Origin: Flavobacterium xinjiangense
GTDB taxonomy: Bacteria > Bacteroidota > Bacteroidia > Flavobacteriales > Flavobacteriaceae
Direction of reading: 5' to 3'
Assembly (NCBI RefSeq): GCF_900142885.1
Contig: NZ_FRCL01000003.1
Span: forward strand, 203,091-267,090
Length of the DNA: 64,000 bases
Within the stretch, counting starts at the first letter, position 1; the number at the start of each line of letters is the position of its first letter. The notes beneath the pieces are model-generated. The model saw only the letters and a program-made list of their open reading frames with translations. It was not told the DNA's origin and did not search any database. Shown one piece after another: positions 55,637 through 64,000 of the stretch. Made by a program: the position numbers and the translations under genes.

Positions 55637-56539
55637 TTATCTGTTATCTTTTTCTAATTTATATAAAGCAACAACCTCATTATCCGAAAGTGCTGCGTTA
55701 TAAATTCTAAACTCGTCCATTAGACCGGTGTAATTCAACATCCAACCATCAGCAGCACCCCAAGGAGCACCTAAATGTTGTTGAAATCCTCCAATAATGA
55801 ATTTAGAAACACTAGAATTAGCCAAATCGCCATAACCAACACCACCAGAAGCGGGGTCATTAGTATATCTTTTGGCTATTGAAGCAGGCAAATCGAGTTT
55901 CTTACCATCAATATACATACTGTAGGTAGAACTTGCTCCACTATAGGTCCATACCACATGTTTCCATGTTCCAAACATATTAGTCAAAACGTTAGCACCA
56001 CTGTGTTCTATAAACTGACCTGACCAAGCAATACTAGGTGTCACATCTTTTTGAAGATGATTTTTCATAAGCATCGTTTCTGCAGGACCAGTACCTTCAA
56101 TCAAGGAGAAAATATTTCCCCAAAAATCTGTAGTTTTTGGTAACATAAATAAAGATTGCGCTCCTCCAGTATGAGGATTCGTATTGATCCACATAGAAAC
56201 CGTAATACTTTTTATATCTACCAAAGAACTTGCTACAGCATTATAAGCTATAAATGAACTTGAAGATCCTTTATAAGCCTGACCTTTGATTCCTGTCCCA
56301 TAAGTCACATTTGTTCCAACACCACCTGTTATTGCGTTTTTTGAATCTGAAACAGTATTCTCAAAACTGAATTTAGCAATCAAACTACTGGCAGCAACAT
56401 CATCTGAGTTTTCATAACCCCCAATTGACTCATAAGGAATCGGGCTGTTTACTTTATCTATACTATCCTCACTACAGCTCACAAAAAATTGATAAGCCAG
56501 AACAGAAGCAAATAAGAAAATATATTTATTTTTTTTCAT
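55637..56539 (-). CDS. LamG/concanavalin-A-like surface lipoprotein in the SusE position
   Basis: A 300-residue lipoprotein (signal ends AYQFFVSC, Cys22) followed by one laminin-G-like jelly-roll at about 50-295: LIAKFSFENTVSDSKNAITGG (outline), ITVSMWINTNP, GTWKHVVWTYSG, YSMYIDGKKLDLP and GLMDEFRIYNAALSDNEV (outline). No glycosidase residues are evident. Position right after SusD suggests a surface glycan-binding protein that replaces SusE/F. Gap to SusD is 17 bases and to the GH144-like gene 75. Confidence 0.9.
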   Translation of the reverse strand: MKKNKYIFLFASVLAYQFFVSCSEDSIDKVNSPIPYESIGGYENSDDVAASSLIAKFSFENTVSDSKNAITGGVGTNVTYGTGIKGQAYKGSSSSFIAYNAVASSLVDIKSITVSMWINTNPHTGGAQSLFMLPKTTDFWGNIFSLIEGTGPAETMLMKNHLQKDVTPSIAWSGQFIEHSGANVLTNMFGTWKHVVWTYSGASSTYSMYIDGKKLDLPASIAKRYTNDPASGGVGYGDLANSSVSKFIIGGFQQHLGAPWGAADGWMLNYTGLMDEFRIYNAALSDNEVVALYKLEKDNR

Positions 56540-56556
56540 TTTTACTGTTTTTAAAA

Positions 56557-58011
56557 TTAATAACCAGGATTTTGCGCTGATAATCCGTTTGATTGCGTAA
56601 TAAATGCTTGTGGTAATGGAAATAATTCATGTTTCCCTGCAACAAATGTTTTACCATCAACAGCAAACGCAGCAACAGCTTGTCCTGTACGTACTAAATC
56701 AAAGAATCTATCGTGCTCGAATGCCATTTCAACTCTTCTTTCTTTCCAAATTGCTTTTTTAACATCTAATTGAGATACAGCAGTTGTATTCCCTAATCCA
56801 GCTCTTACTCTGATTTGGTTCAACAAAACAATAGCCGCAGGAGTTTGATTCAATTCGTTTAATGCTTCCGCTTTCATTAGAATTACGTCGGCATATCTCA
56901 AATATTTGATATTCACATCAGTCTCCCAACCATCTGTGAAAGCAGAAGAATACGCTTTGTAGTTGTATCTTTCATTTTCAACAGTAACTGGAACAACTCT
57001 ACCATCATATAAAGTTGTACCTCTAAAAATGATTGTTGCATTTTTTCTAACATCACCAGCTTCATAAGCATTTACCAAACTTTGTGATGGAGTATTGAAA
57101 CCCCAACCCCATCCACCATTACCACGAGCACCTTGTGTATTGGAATATCCTGAAATTCCTTTGGCTGGTGTTGAACCAGTTCCTTGAATTTCAAAAATTG
57201 ATTCGGCATCATTTTCTCCAGCTAATCTAAACATGGAAGCATAATTGGGAACGATAGAATATCCTGTAACCAAATTACAGTTGTCCACTACTTTCTGCCA
57301 GTTTTTTTGGTACAAATTTACTTTTGCTAACAATGCATAAGCAGCTCCTTTTGAAGCTCTTCCTTTTTCAGAAGCAGCATATTCCGATTTGTTTGGCAAT
57401 GCGGCAATAGCATCGGTCAAATCACTTTCGATAAAAGCATAAACTTCAGCACTTGTTTTGCGTGTTAGTTGCATGATTCTATCTTCATCAGAAGATGGAT
57501 TTGGCAAACGATCTACAATAGGAACACCACCATAGGTTTTCACCAAAGTAAAATACATAAAAGCTCTTAAAAATTTAGCTTCTCCCAATAATCTTGCTCG
57601 TAAAGCAGGATTGGCTTGGTCTAATTGCGGGACAATACTTAATGCTTGGTTGCATCTGTTAATGCCTTCATAGTTAGCCGCAAAAATTTCACTCGTTGAT
57701 GGCGTTGATGCGTTATAGGTTAAAGCGTCCATTAAATCTTTATCTGACCCTGTATCTCCCGGAGAAGATCCTTTATCAGCATCATCAGAGGCAATACTAG
57801 ACAAACCAATCCAAGAGAATGAAGTCATGTTCCAATCTAAAAACTTACTATAGATTGCCGTTACAAAAGTAGCCGCCCCTTCATCATTATTGAATAACGC
57901 AATATCTTTCGTAGAAATAGATTCTGTTTGATCTACATCTAAATAGTCATTTGAACATCCGGAGAAAAAGTATGCGGATAGTGCAAAAATTGATATATAT
58001 ATCTTTTTCAT
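56557..58011 (-). CDS. SusD/RagB-family starch-binding-like lipoprotein
   Basis: A 484-residue surface lipoprotein (signal ends FFSGC, Cys19; typical SNDYLDVDQTES after it). SusD-like TPR helices and the C-terminal RagB domain are visible: EAKFLRAFMYFTLVKTYGGVPIV (outline), ADVILMKAEALNELN and AIWKERRVEMAFEHDRFFDLVRTG (outline). It caps the SusC barrel and delivers oligosaccharides. Starts 4 bases after the SusC stop. Confidence 0.96.
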   Translation of the reverse strand: MKKIYISIFALSAYFFSGCSNDYLDVDQTESISTKDIALFNNDEGAATFVTAIYSKFLDWNMTSFSWIGLSSIASDDADKGSSPGDTGSDKDLMDALTYNASTPSTSEIFAANYEGINRCNQALSIVPQLDQANPALRARLLGEAKFLRAFMYFTLVKTYGGVPIVDRLPNPSSDEDRIMQLTRKTSAEVYAFIESDLTDAIAALPNKSEYAASEKGRASKGAAYALLAKVNLYQKNWQKVVDNCNLVTGYSIVPNYASMFRLAGENDAESIFEIQGTGSTPAKGISGYSNTQGARGNGGWGWGFNTPSQSLVNAYEAGDVRKNATIIFRGTTLYDGRVVPVTVENERYNYKAYSSAFTDGWETDVNIKYLRYADVILMKAEALNELNQTPAAIVLLNQIRVRAGLGNTTAVSQLDVKKAIWKERRVEMAFEHDRFFDLVRTGQAVAAFAVDGKTFVAGKHELFPLPQAFITQSNGLSAQNPGY

Positions 58012-58015
58012 TTTA

Positions 58016-61000
58016 TTAAAATTTTAAATTAGCACCGATAACGAATGATCTTAATGTTGGGTATGCATCCAACTCGATACCTTGTGTTCCATAAGGATCG
58101 CCATTACCATTTAATTCAGGAGAAAAACCAGAGAATTTTTGAGTAATGAATGGATTAATTGCATTTACATATATTCTGCAAGAATTCACAAATTCACCTT
58201 GTAATGGAATTTTGTATCCAAGTGTAATATTGTTTATTCTAAAGAAATCGCCTGATTCTAAATAATAAGTAGAAGCTACAGGAACTAAATTAAATGGTCC
58301 AGGATTCACTGCAGTGGTATTGTTTGGTGTCCAAAAATCTGTTGCCAATGATTCTTCGACATTTTCTCCGCTAAAGCGTTGTGCTTTTTTACCGTTGTAC
58401 ACTTTTGCACCAGAAGTGCCATATCCATCAACGGATAAATCAAAGTTCTTGTAGTTTAAACCTAAACTAACACCGTAGGTAGAACTTGGTAAAATAGAAC
58501 CTACATACTTTTTATCTTTATTAGCATCTAAAGCATCTTGAGTCACTTTGTCACCTGTTGCTGTGTAATATAACATTTTACCATTAGTGGCATCAAAACC
58601 AGCATATTCATACATATAAAAACTACCCAATGGCTGTCCTATAGAGGTATTATCTAATAATTTTGTCCACTGTCCGTTTCCTAAATCTCCCCCAGTAATT
58701 GGAGCAAGGGTAGCATTTTTCAAACCTGTCAATTCATTTTTGTTGTTAGAAAAATTGCCTCCTACGAAGTAGCTCAAATTGTCATTTATTTTGTCGTCCC
58801 AACGTAAAGAAACTTCATATCCTTTATTAGATACTTCCCCAACATGTGCCGGTGAAGAATTGCTTATACCTGAAGTTATGTAAGGTCTTGTATTTAAAAT
58901 AACATTAGTTGTTGTTTTATCATACAAATCAAACGAACCTTTTAATCTGTTGTTCAATAATTCAAAATCAATACCTCCAGAAGTTTCTTCGGTAATTTCC
59001 CATGATAAACTAGGGTCAACCTGAGAATTGATAGTAGTTCCTTCATACAATATTGAACCTCCTAAATAACTACTTAATCCAGAAGAATAAGCTTGATTAT
59101 TAAGCGGTACATTTTGATTTCCTAGTCTACCCCAACCTCCTCTTAATTTCAATAAATTGATTCCTTTTACATCAGCCATAAAGTCTTCTTTGGTAACAAT
59201 CCAACCTAAACCAAAAGCTGGAAAAGTTCCCCAACGATAGTCTTTACCAAAATTAGATGAACCATCACGTCTAATTGTACCAGTAAACAAGTATCTGTCC
59301 ATTAATTTATATTGGAAACGACCAAAATAAGAAGCTAACTTATTTTCATTGAAAACTTCGTCTTTATAACTTGTTACAGTTCCAACGTAATCAACGCCTG
59401 CCAATGACCAATAATTAGCATCTGCATTTACATTTTTTCTGGCAACAGTCAATTGCTCTCTAGCTCCTCTAACAGAAGTCTCGATACCTGCTGTTACTTC
59501 AATGTCGTGAATCTCTGCAAAAACTTTATTGTACGTCAAGTAATTAGATAGATTCCAATTGAAATATTGATTTCTACCTTTTGTCAATAAATTAATATTC
59601 TTATCAGCTGGATAGATAATTGTAGCTAACTGACCCGGATTGTTATTGGATTGCCAAATGGTTTTAGTGTCTTCAAAATTGTAATTTTTCCAAGAATAAT
59701 ATTCCCCGTTAAACTGAGAAGTAAATTTCAATGATTTTACAATTTCATAATCTAATTTCAAACCACCTTGTAATGTTATACTTCTTTGTTGCTCATTAAA
59801 ATAGTCTAATTGTGCTACTGGATTTCCAACATTATTGAAAGAAGAACCTGCAGTACCAGCAAAACCATCGTTTCCTACATAAGAAACACCATATTGCCCA
59901 TTTGAAAATCGAACAGGAACGATTGGAGACTGTTTGTAAGCATTAGTAAAAGCACTTAAAGGTTTTGGAGTTGAATTCGCTGAACCAAAACTAAAATTTT
60001 GATTCAATGTCAATTTTTTAGAAATTTTGTATTCATTATTATTTCTAAAAGTAGTACGACTGAAATCTAAACCATTAAGTATAGCTTTTTCTTGGTAATT
60101 TCCTAAACTGAAAAAGTATTTAATGTTCTCTGTTGATCCGGAAACCGAAGCGTTATTTTGAACATATGTTCCTGTTCTCGTAATCGCATCAAACCAATCT
60201 GTATTAACGGGTTGATCTTGTGAAAAAGTGGTCGTTTGCAAAGCCGCATTCGAATAATGAGCATATTTATTACTTCCCGCCATTTTTACTTTTTTCAAAG
60301 GCTCTCTAAAACCAGCATAGCTTTCAAATTCTACTAAAACCTTATCGCCTTTACCCTTTTTAGTAGTAATAATGATTACCCCATTTGCAGCTCTGGTTCC
60401 GTAAATTGCCAATGAAGAGGCATCTTTCAAAATCTCATATGATGTAATATCATTGGTATTGATGTTATTGATATTTTCAGTAGGCATTCCATCTACTATG
60501 TACAAAGGATTTCTACCTCCCAAGGCTGTTCCCAAACCTCTAATAACGACTGAAGGCGCACTTCCCGGTAAATCAGAAGAAATTACTTGAACACCCGCAG
60601 CTTTACCTTGAATGGCTTGAGAAGCATTCAAAACTTTGGTTTTAGATATTTCTTCCGCTTTCAATGAAGTAATTGCAGTAGTATTATCAATTTTCTTTCT
60701 GGTTCCGTAACCAATTACAACTACCTCTTTCAATTCAGTATCCTTAGATTCTTTCATCGTTATCGACATAGAACTTGAAGTTACAGGCATTGATAAAGCA
60801 TCAAAACCTACCATACTGATTTTCAATACCTCACCTACTTTGGCACTGATATTAAAATTCCCGTCAAAATCAGTATCAGCTGAAGTTTTAGAATCAGTAG
60901 CTACAATCATTGCACCTGGAATTCCAATTCCGTTTTTATCTAATACTTTTCCCTTGATTACTTGACCAGACATATAGGCCGGAAGTAAAATGAGCGCTAA

Positions 61001-61024
61001 AAAGCTAAAAATAAAATTTCTCAT
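58016..61024 (-). CDS. SusC/RagA-family TonB-linked outer membrane transporter
   Basis: A 1002-residue transporter for the glycan of this locus. Signal peptide (ends AYMSGQ), a carboxypeptidase-D-regulatory-like domain (about 20-105: VIKGKVLDKNGIGIPGAMI), a TonB box region (ELKEVVVIGYGTRKK), a plug domain with SusC signature (VVIRGLGTALGGRNPLYIVDGMP in outline; ASSLAIYGTRAANGVIIITTKKG) and a 22-strand-type barrel ending SFVIGANLKF. First gene of the operon; the regulator lies 240 bases upstream on the same strand. Confidence 0.97.
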   Translation of the reverse strand: MRNFIFSFLALILLPAYMSGQVIKGKVLDKNGIGIPGAMIVATDSKTSADTDFDGNFNISAKVGEVLKISMVGFDALSMPVTSSSMSITMKESKDTELKEVVVIGYGTRKKIDNTTAITSLKAEEISKTKVLNASQAIQGKAAGVQVISSDLPGSAPSVVIRGLGTALGGRNPLYIVDGMPTENINNINTNDITSYEILKDASSLAIYGTRAANGVIIITTKKGKGDKVLVEFESYAGFREPLKKVKMAGSNKYAHYSNAALQTTTFSQDQPVNTDWFDAITRTGTYVQNNASVSGSTENIKYFFSLGNYQEKAILNGLDFSRTTFRNNNEYKISKKLTLNQNFSFGSANSTPKPLSAFTNAYKQSPIVPVRFSNGQYGVSYVGNDGFAGTAGSSFNNVGNPVAQLDYFNEQQRSITLQGGLKLDYEIVKSLKFTSQFNGEYYSWKNYNFEDTKTIWQSNNNPGQLATIIYPADKNINLLTKGRNQYFNWNLSNYLTYNKVFAEIHDIEVTAGIETSVRGAREQLTVARKNVNADANYWSLAGVDYVGTVTSYKDEVFNENKLASYFGRFQYKLMDRYLFTGTIRRDGSSNFGKDYRWGTFPAFGLGWIVTKEDFMADVKGINLLKLRGGWGRLGNQNVPLNNQAYSSGLSSYLGGSILYEGTTINSQVDPSLSWEITEETSGGIDFELLNNRLKGSFDLYDKTTTNVILNTRPYITSGISNSSPAHVGEVSNKGYEVSLRWDDKINDNLSYFVGGNFSNNKNELTGLKNATLAPITGGDLGNGQWTKLLDNTSIGQPLGSFYMYEYAGFDATNGKMLYYTATGDKVTQDALDANKDKKYVGSILPSSTYGVSLGLNYKNFDLSVDGYGTSGAKVYNGKKAQRFSGENVEESLATDFWTPNNTTAVNPGPFNLVPVASTYYLESGDFFRINNITLGYKIPLQGEFVNSCRIYVNAINPFITQKFSGFSPELNGNGDPYGTQGIELDAYPTLRSFVIGANLKF

Positions 61025-61111
61025 ATATTAATAATTTGTTAAAGTTAGTAGGGCCAAATTAAATAATTACAACGTTATAGTACGCTAAATGAAGTTACTA
61101 CATGAATACAT

Positions 61112-61140
61112 CAAAATGTATAATTGAAACAAGAAATCAA
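61112..61140 (-). promoter_or_regulatory. Candidate promoter of the SusC operon
   Basis: Minus strand: TTG, 17 nt, then TACATTTTG, which has three instead of two bases between TA and TTTG. Predicted leader about 80 nt. The imperfect match fits a promoter that needs an activator such as the adjacent LuxR-type regulator. Confidence 0.35.
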
Positions 61141-61265
61141 TGTTTTAAAGGTACTAAAGAAGGAAAATAGAGTGGTACTACATCTTAATGATGTAGTAAT
61201 GATGTATTGTGATTTGATAAAGAATTCGCTTAAATACTATAGTATCAATAAAAAATAATACTTTT

Positions 61266-64000
61266 TTATAAACTTAATAAAAACTTAGATAGATTTTCAT
61301 CCTGAACAAGGTTCAATTTTTTCCTTAATCGGTAGCGGTGAAGCTCCACTCCACGGAAAGAAATATTCATCATTGGTGCAATTTCCTTAGAGGAAAGATT
61401 CATTTTTAGGTATATACAAAGCTTAATATCCTTAGAAGTAAGGTTTGGATATTTCTTAGACAGATTAATTATGAATTCATTGTGGATTTGATTTAGATTT
61501 GCTTCAAATGTTTCCCATTCGTGCTTGTTCACTGCATTAATTTTAATCGCTTTTTTGATTTCACTTTTTAGTTTATTGAAATCTGTTTCAGAATCTAGTA
61601 TTCCTTGAATATTCTCAATCATTTCACTTTGCTTGGCAATCGAAAGTGATTTTCCGGCAACTTCAGATGATTTTGATTGCAATTCTAATTCTAAAATATG
61701 TTTTTCATATTCCTGTACATTCAGTTCATTCTCCGCTTTTAATTCCATCTCCAGAATTTTCTTTTGATGTTTTAATTCTTCCTCCTGAAATTTTAGTTTC
61801 TGAATATATTTTATCTTATTCCATTTGTAATACAGATATAATATCAATCCGATAAAAATGAGATATACCAAAATCATCCAAAGTGAAAAGTACCATGCTT
61901 TAGATACGATAAATTGAAAATCTGCCACTTTATTATAATGCAATCCATCATTACCGTAAATAGTTACATCATGTGAACCACTACTAAGGTTGTTCAAGAT
62001 AATTAAACCCTCATTAACCGGAATAAATTCTTTAGTTCCATTCATTCTATAAAACAAATCAGGCCTTCCCACTCCATAAATCCCCGAAATCACATGTATT
62101 CTGAGCTCCGAATTATGCTTGATTCTTGATGTGTTTTGTACCAATGTATTATCATTGAAAGCCTCAATCTTTATATTAGTCGTTTTCTTTTTTTTATTTT
62201 TTAATTGAAGCGAAATAAAACCATCGTCCAGATTCAAAAGATAACTATCGTTATTCTTGAATACTTTCAAGTTGCCATTGATAATTTTTCCTTTATAATA
62301 TTTCTCCTGAATACTATTTTTGATGAATTTATTATCAGTAGCATAAATATGATACAAAAGGCCATCTTGAAGCACCATAAAGTTATTTTCATCAATAGTA
62401 ACAATATCAGAGACATTTTTGAAATTCGAATTAAACAATTCATTCCCTTCTAATTGATTCGTGATTGAATTATAGGTATACCAGGAGTTATCTATCAAAA
62501 AAAGTATTTCATTTCGAAACTCAAAAATTTTTACACCAAAATCATTTGCAATTTTGCTGCGTTGGGTAACGTTTTCAACTTTGATGGTCTCGTATGCATC
62601 ATTATAAAGAATTCGATACAAACCTCTATTATTATCTGCAGCCCAAATTTCATTTTTTCGATTTTGTGCCACATATTTTATCGGCTTTTGCACTCCCTTT
62701 ATGACTATCTTTTGATTCAAATCATTAGCATCAATATATATGATTACACCACTGTAAGTCGCTTGCAGATAGGAGTTGTTGATACTACTTTTTACCAAAT
62801 TCCAGCCTCCATTTATAGTACTGAATTTGTAGAACAATCCTTTCTCGTATATAAAAGTCCCCTCATTGTGACCTACGAGATATTTGCTATCTATTTTACT
62901 GATATTCCAGGCTTGTCCTTGCGTATTTGGAATAAGTGAGAGCTGCTTGTCCTCATATTTAAAGACACCATGATTAGAAGCCATCAAATAACCTTTTGAA
63001 GTACTGGCAACAGAATAAACCGAGCCTAAAATTCCTGAACTGTCATAAAAAATAGAAATCGGTGAATTGACTTCAATATGTGCAATTCCATTATCCAGTC
63101 CTAGCCATAAATCATTCTCTTTGTCCTGACCAATACTTAGAATAGAATTGTTCATCAAGACATTATTTCTATTGATGTTCTTATATGAACCGTCATTCAA
63201 GTCTAGAACATAAACTCCTTTATTTGCGGTGCCAATAATCAGTTTATTGTTTTTTATAAACTGTGCCACATTGATATTTGCCGCTTTCAGAATATCATTT
63301 AAAGGATTATTCCAAGCGTTTAAAACACCATTTTCCAGAACATAAACACCATTTTTCTTAGTGAAAAAATATGTTTTGTTTTGATATTTTTGAATGCCAT
63401 GAATAACATTATTTTCTAAAACAGCCCATCCGTTTATTTTTTCTATATGACCATTATTCAACTTATAAATTCCTTTTTCTACCGAAGCAATCAACAACTC
63501 ATTGTCTATGATAAAACAATAAGAAATAAGGAAAGGAAACTTAACTTCCCTAATGGCTTTTCCATCAAATAGAAATATTCCGTTAAAGGACTGAAAGTAT
63601 ATAGTGTTATTGAATTTAAATATCTTCCAAATTTCTTCGTTGTTATTGTCATCAAAAACCTTCTTGTCTTTAGAAATTGAAACGTAATGCATCTTTCCAT
63701 CTTTTCGAAACCAATACCCGAATTCTTTGTACGAGCCAGAATAAATCTTGTCGCCATCAACCATAATGGAACGAATAATTGTTTTGTTCGGCAAAGTGTT
63801 TTTCTCCCATGTAACACCGTCGTATCGCAACAAATAGTAATTATTTGCAAAGTACATAGCAGCATCATTTCCTTGCGTTACATTCCAGATCTGGTTATCG
63901 CCCTGATAATTTGATTTGCTGTAATTTTCAACAAAAGGGAGCGACTCTTGAGAATAAAGTTGGAACGAAAAAATATACAATAGAAATATTGTGGCAATTC
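61266..64000 (-). CDS. Beta-propeller / triple-Tyr / LuxR-type HTH sensor-regulator (5' truncated by window)
   Basis: At least 910 residues; the frame is open to the window edge and the hydrophobic run before LYSQES looks like a signal peptide, so the true start is outside. Order: signal, periplasmic two-component-regulator-type propeller repeats (to about 600; NGIFLFDGKAIREV and NKGVYVLDLNDGS repeats), Y_Y_Y domain (about 620-690), one TM helix (about 700-720, SLWMILVYLIFIGLILYLYY), a coiled coil, and a LuxR-like HTH at the end (LTSKDIKLCIYLKMNLSSKEIAP in outline). Unlike hybrid two-component sensors it has no kinase domain. Predicted to sense the glycan in the periplasm and control the SusC operon next to it. 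Confidence 0.88.
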   Translation of the reverse strand, partial: IATIFLLYIFSFQLYSQESLPFVENYSKSNYQGDNQIWNVTQGNDAAMYFANNYYLLRYDGVTWEKNTLPNKTIIRSIMVDGDKIYSGSYKEFGYWFRKDGKMHYVSISKDKKVFDDNNNEEIWKIFKFNNTIYFQSFNGIFLFDGKAIREVKFPFLISYCFIIDNELLIASVEKGIYKLNNGHIEKINGWAVLENNVIHGIQKYQNKTYFFTKKNGVYVLENGVLNAWNNPLNDILKAANINVAQFIKNNKLIIGTANKGVYVLDLNDGSYKNINRNNVLMNNSILSIGQDKENDLWLGLDNGIAHIEVNSPISIFYDSSGILGSVYSVASTSKGYLMASNHGVFKYEDKQLSLIPNTQGQAWNISKIDSKYLVGHNEGTFIYEKGLFYKFSTINGGWNLVKSSINNSYLQATYSGVIIYIDANDLNQKIVIKGVQKPIKYVAQNRKNEIWAADNNRGLYRILYNDAYETIKVENVTQRSKIANDFGVKIFEFRNEILFLIDNSWYTYNSITNQLEGNELFNSNFKNVSDIVTIDENNFMVLQDGLLYHIYATDNKFIKNSIQEKYYKGKIINGNLKVFKNNDSYLLNLDDGFISLQLKNKKKKTTNIKIEAFNDNTLVQNTSRIKHNSELRIHVISGIYGVGRPDLFYRMNGTKEFIPVNEGLIILNNLSSGSHDVTIYGNDGLHYNKVADFQFIVSKAWYFSLWMILVYLIFIGLILYLYYKWNKIKYIQKLKFQEEELKHQKKILEMELKAENELNVQEYEKHILELELQSKSSEVAGKSLSIAKQSEMIENIQGILDSETDFNKLKSEIKKAIKINAVNKHEWETFEANLNQIHNEFIINLSKKYPNLTSKDIKLCIYLKMNLSSKEIAPMMNISFRGVELHRYRLRKKLNLVQDENLSKFLLSL

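Noticed and set aside
62562..62939. 125-codon plus-strand ORF opposite the sensor-regulator
   Set aside because: Lies antisense to the propeller repeats; no signal, motif or promoter.

Overview
The window is 64 kb of chromosome from an AT-rich member of the Bacteroidota, almost certainly a Flavobacteriaceae species close to Flavobacterium. The signs are SusC/SusD and Oar-type TonB receptors, promoter boxes of the form TAnnTTTG (often with TTG 19 nt upstream), weak or absent Shine-Dalgarno sequences, the order rpsF-rpsR-rplI, a probable type IX secretion gene (PorD-like, DUF4835) in a bamD-rpoZ-coaBC-recN operon, and many Flavobacteria-only families (DUF6913, DUF6495, BT_3928). I see no rRNA, tRNA, CRISPR array, insertion sequence or prophage.

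Layout. 1-3641 (+): end of a YggS-type PLP protein, an exonuclease/GIY-YIG fusion, miaA and an acyl-ACP thioesterase. 3693-9915 (-): two-component pair, coaE, glycosyltransferase, then two unrelated enoyl reductases, fabI and fabV. 10013-14932 (-): operon bamD-rpoZ-coaBC-porD-like-recN from one clear promoter. 15063-16479 (-): dapA and DUF6913. 16527-18434 (+): a 5'-nucleotidase split into two exported proteins. 18420-21655 (-): a YhhN lysoplasmalogenase homologue, ligA and DUF6495. 21791-26198 (-): an Oar-like TonB receptor and the rpsF-rpsR-rplI operon. 26364-31932: LytTR regulator, priA, DUF2147, YihY and nadC. 32204-36249: small lipoproteins, CIA30, rlmH, CHRD and folP. 36399-41099 (+): DUF1599, BT_3928, a TlpA-like thioredoxin, tpiA, prmA, a deleted methyltransferase remnant and clpS. 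41400-43352 (+): an alkylglycerol-monooxygenase-like hydroxylase paired with a second YhhN lysoplasmalogenase. 43399-44373 (-): a split YeeE/YedE transporter. 44567-47348 (+): lipoprotein, kdsA and a PAS kinase. 47388-48779 (-): M28 peptidase. 48922-64000 (-): a polysaccharide utilization locus.

The most interesting region is this locus. One minus-strand operon encodes SusC, SusD, a LamG lipoprotein, a GH144-like hydrolase (PF10091), an alpha/beta-hydrolase esterase and a GH3 beta-glucosidase. It is preceded by a triple-Tyr/LuxR sensor-regulator that runs off the window. The GH144-like protein keeps the four acidic residues, at identical spacing, that I recall for the Chitinophaga endo-beta-1,2-glucanase, so I propose the operon imports and degrades beta-1,2-glucans. 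A terminator separates a following inverting-type GH97 gene from the operon.

Other points of note are a putative ether-lipid cleavage pair, a dispersed structured repeat in three copies whose central hairpins differ in sequence but are each perfect palindromes, a heptanucleotide tandem repeat inside the YggS gene, and an in-frame internally deleted methyltransferase. Gene calls rest on reading translations and motifs by eye; no database search was run.
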